From an uncultured Bacteroidota bacterium (lineage in GTDB: Bacteria; Bacteroidota; Bacteroidia; Chitinophagales; S012-47): 7,718 bases of DNA. Below are positions 6,235-7,718 of this stretch, in pieces. Every line of letters starts with the position of its first letter. Position 1 is the first letter of the stretch. The stretch lies in contig CAJXXO010000116.1 in the NCBI GenBank assembly GCA_913062655.1, positions 1 to 7,718 on the forward strand, read 5' to 3'. Position numbers and translations under genes: made by a program. The notes beneath the pieces are model-generated. The model was not told where the DNA came from and ran no database searches. It saw nothing but the letters and a program-made list of their open reading frames with translations.

Positions 6235-6242
6235 TAGTTTTA
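6235..6242 (+). promoter_or_regulatory. -7 element TAGTTTTA of paralog 2
   Basis: TAGTTTTA is identical to the -7 element of the CBS gene and differs from TAnnTTTG only in the last base. A CTG at 6211-6213 is the nearest -33-like triplet (spacing 21). Transcription would begin near 6246, giving a leader of about 46 bases. Confidence 0.45.
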
Positions 6243-6291
6243 CCCTGCCTGAATTCGTCCCTTTGATTATTGAAGATTAAAACTGGAAACT

Positions 6292-6714
6292 ATGGACCAG
6301 GTACAGGTGGCATTGGACTACTTCCATGCGGATCACCTACGATGGAGAAATGAGCTGGAATTCGCGAAGCAGGAGTTGTCCATATTCGACCATAGACTGG
6401 AAGAAGTGGTAACGCAGACGAATGATAAAGAAACCTTGGCTGAGGTAGAACATTTTCAAAATCAATTCATTCGCGAGCGTGAAGTGATAGATGAGTTGCT
6501 ACACACAGTAGGACTGGAAGAGCAGTTGATCGCCAATATGGCCAGGGAAGCAACTACGGCTGTAGAGCAATTCGATATGACCCGACACCTGGAGGTGGCC
6601 AACGAGATGATTACCTTCAGCCGGCTGTATGCGGATTTACGCTATACCTTTAACAAGTTCCTGATGCGTAGGATCAAGGGCGCTATCATCTCTATGGGCC
6701 CCAGCAGCAACTAA
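6292..6714 (+). CDS. Uncharacterised helical protein, paralog 2
   Basis: This 140-residue soluble protein is the paralog of the preceding gene product. By eye, 48 of the 129 positions of the shorter protein are identical (about 37%) with no gap. The best-kept block is EVDEL-like: FQNQFIR (55-61), Glu64-Val65-Ile66-Asp67-Glu68-Leu69 and His71. His15, Trp18, Glu21, Glu28, His99, Glu101 and Asp115 are also kept. It has only six His against thirteen in paralog 1, so most of the extra His are not needed for the fold. Residues 78-98 diverge most and here look helical rather than broken by prolines. It carries a basic C-terminal tail (MRRIKGAI, then GPSSN). Tandem order and ungapped alignment indicate duplication followed by long divergence. 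Its TAA overlaps the opposing radical SAM gene by 4 bp. Function unknown. Confidence 0.87.
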   Translation: MDQVQVALDYFHADHLRWRNELEFAKQELSIFDHRLEEVVTQTNDKETLAEVEHFQNQFIREREVIDELLHTVGLEEQLIANMAREATTAVEQFDMTRHLEVANEMITFSRLYADLRYTFNKFLMRRIKGAIISMGPSSN

Positions 6715-7718
6715 GCCCACACCTTAGTCCCTTCTGTACAATTCTTACAGATATCAATCTCACTCCTGGAGCGTAGTACAGCAGCGCGGAAGTGATGGTA
6801 GGCATCGCTTTGCCATACTTCTTTAAAGGTGATCTCCTGGAGGTCGCCCAGCTGGTGCGTAGCATCTTTATCGAAGCAGCAGGGCACTACCTTGCCATCC
6901 CAGGTGATCACGCAGGAGTGCCACAATTTCCAGCAGTGGTTGAGTAATCGGTTCTTGATCGACCAGGTGCCATCTGCATTTTCCCGATAGCGTGAATATT
7001 TATCGAGGGTAGGGATCAGCTCATTGCCTTGCTCATAGTCATATACCTGTGCCGTTTTCAGGCGTACTTCATCTACCCCGATTTCTTTTCCCAGTTGTTG
7101 TACTTCTGCAATCTGGTGCTCATTCGGTCGAACCACCAAAAACTGAAAGATGAGGTGTGGCGTCCGGGAGCGCAGCTTTTTCTTCCAGGTTACGATGTTG
7201 CGCGTGCCTTCCAACACCTTGTCCAATTTTCCTCCGACCCGATAAGATTGATAGGTCTCCTGCGTAGTACCATCAATAGAGATGATCATACGATCCAAAC
7301 CGCTCTCCACGGTTTTGCGAGCTTGCTCATCATCCAGGAAATGAGCATTGGTGGAGGTGGCGGTGTAGATGCCTTTGCGGTGGGCATAGTGCACCATGTC
7401 CAGGAAATTGCGATTCAGGTACGGCTCTCCCTGGAAATAAAAGATCAGATACGTAAGTGTTGGCGCCAGCTCATCTATCGTACGTTCAAAGAAGTCGGGC
7501 TGTAGCATGCCAGTCGGGCGACTAAATGCCCGCAGTCCACTGGGGCACTCCGGGCAGCGGAGGTTGCAAGCAGTGGTCGGCTCTACGCTGAGGCTGATCG
7601 GCAGCCCCCACTGTGTGGGTTTTTTTGTGCTTTTGGAAAGGTAGTAAGACGACAATACCTGCGCGGCATTGTATAGGCGCTTAGGCGTGAGTTTGGTTAG
7701 GTAGTTCCATTGGTCGTG
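6711..7718 (-). CDS. Radical SAM/SPASM protein, N terminus beyond window
   Basis: The reading frame stays open to the right edge, so 335 residues are visible and the start lies outside. A TTG at 7653-7655 could pass for a start, but the 21 codons before it read as protein (NYLTKLTPKRLYNAAQV). The first radical SAM cluster motif is CNLRCPEC (three Cys codons within 7545-7568), which binds the 4Fe-4S cluster that cleaves S-adenosylmethionine. Further family features are the FQGEPYLN segment and STNAHFL. The C-terminal SPASM-type region has Cys at visible residues 262, 269, 280, 281, 324 and 327, with the WDGKVVPCC and CKNC patterns, and should hold auxiliary clusters. SPASM enzymes often modify peptides, but no precursor peptide is visible here, so the substrate is unknown. 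It needs Fe-S clusters, as supplied by carriers such as the one at 279-605. Confidence 0.93.
   Translation of the reverse strand, partial: HDQWNYLTKLTPKRLYNAAQVLSSYYLSKSTKKPTQWGLPISLSVEPTTACNLRCPECPSGLRAFSRPTGMLQPDFFERTIDELAPTLTYLIFYFQGEPYLNRNFLDMVHYAHRKGIYTATSTNAHFLDDEQARKTVESGLDRMIISIDGTTQETYQSYRVGGKLDKVLEGTRNIVTWKKKLRSRTPHLIFQFLVVRPNEHQIAEVQQLGKEIGVDEVRLKTAQVYDYEQGNELIPTLDKYSRYRENADGTWSIKNRLLNHCWKLWHSCVITWDGKVVPCCFDKDATHQLGDLQEITFKEVWQSDAYHHFRAAVLRSRSEIDICKNCTEGTKVWA

Noticed and set aside
6695..6719. TGGGC/GCCCA inverted repeat around the stop codons at 6711-6714 as a terminator.
   Set aside because: Only 5 bp of stem with a 15-base loop and no T-run; could be chance.
7029..7505. Plus-strand open frame opposite the radical SAM gene.
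   Set aside because: Antisense shadow; the minus-strand frame has clear radical SAM and SPASM motifs.

Overview
The window is a compact stretch of a Bacteroidota chromosome, most likely from Cytophagales. The order is an inference from protein style and from base composition that looks near 50% GC. Supporting signs are promoters of the Bacteroidota type (TTG, about 20 bases, then TAnnTTTG), starts without Shine-Dalgarno sequences, a short lipoprotein, and a heptamer minisatellite of the GTTCARN type. I see no mobile element, phage gene, RNA gene or CRISPR array.

Layout. Positions 1-278 are non-coding and carry a 7-bp tandem repeat. An A-type iron-sulfur carrier gene (279-605) meets a convergent small membrane-protein gene (606-1103) with the stop codons directly abutting. 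From a short divergent spacer starts mfd (1188-4568), the transcription-repair coupling factor, with a GTG start only seven bases behind a perfect -7 element. Next come a two-CBS-domain protein (4650-5078), a convergent small lipoprotein (5075-5584, minus), two tandem paralogous helical proteins of about 130 residues (5739-6128 and 6292-6714), and a convergent radical SAM/SPASM gene (6711 to the right edge, minus). The radical SAM reading frame runs off the window, so its true start is not visible.

The main discovery candidate is in the right half. The CBS gene and both helical-protein genes each have an upstream inverted repeat TGAC-N4-(A/G)TCA, which contains the TGA-N6-TCA core of Crp/Fnr-family operators. 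In all three cases a TAG-type -7 element begins 23 or 24 bases after the repeat. If the -7 element is centred at -7, the repeats are centred at about -40.5, -40.5 and -41.5, the position of a class II activator. This suggests that the three genes form a small regulon under one Crp/Fnr-type regulator. The regulator gene itself is not in the window. The two helical proteins align without gaps from residue 1 to 124, with 48 identities over the 129 positions of the shorter protein. They share a core of His, Glu, Asp and Trp residues, and I cannot assign them to a characterised family.

A second pattern is that all three convergent gene pairs touch at their stop codons: 0 bp at 605/606, a 4-bp overlap at 5075-5078 and a 4-bp overlap at 6711-6714. 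No conventional terminator fits between them.
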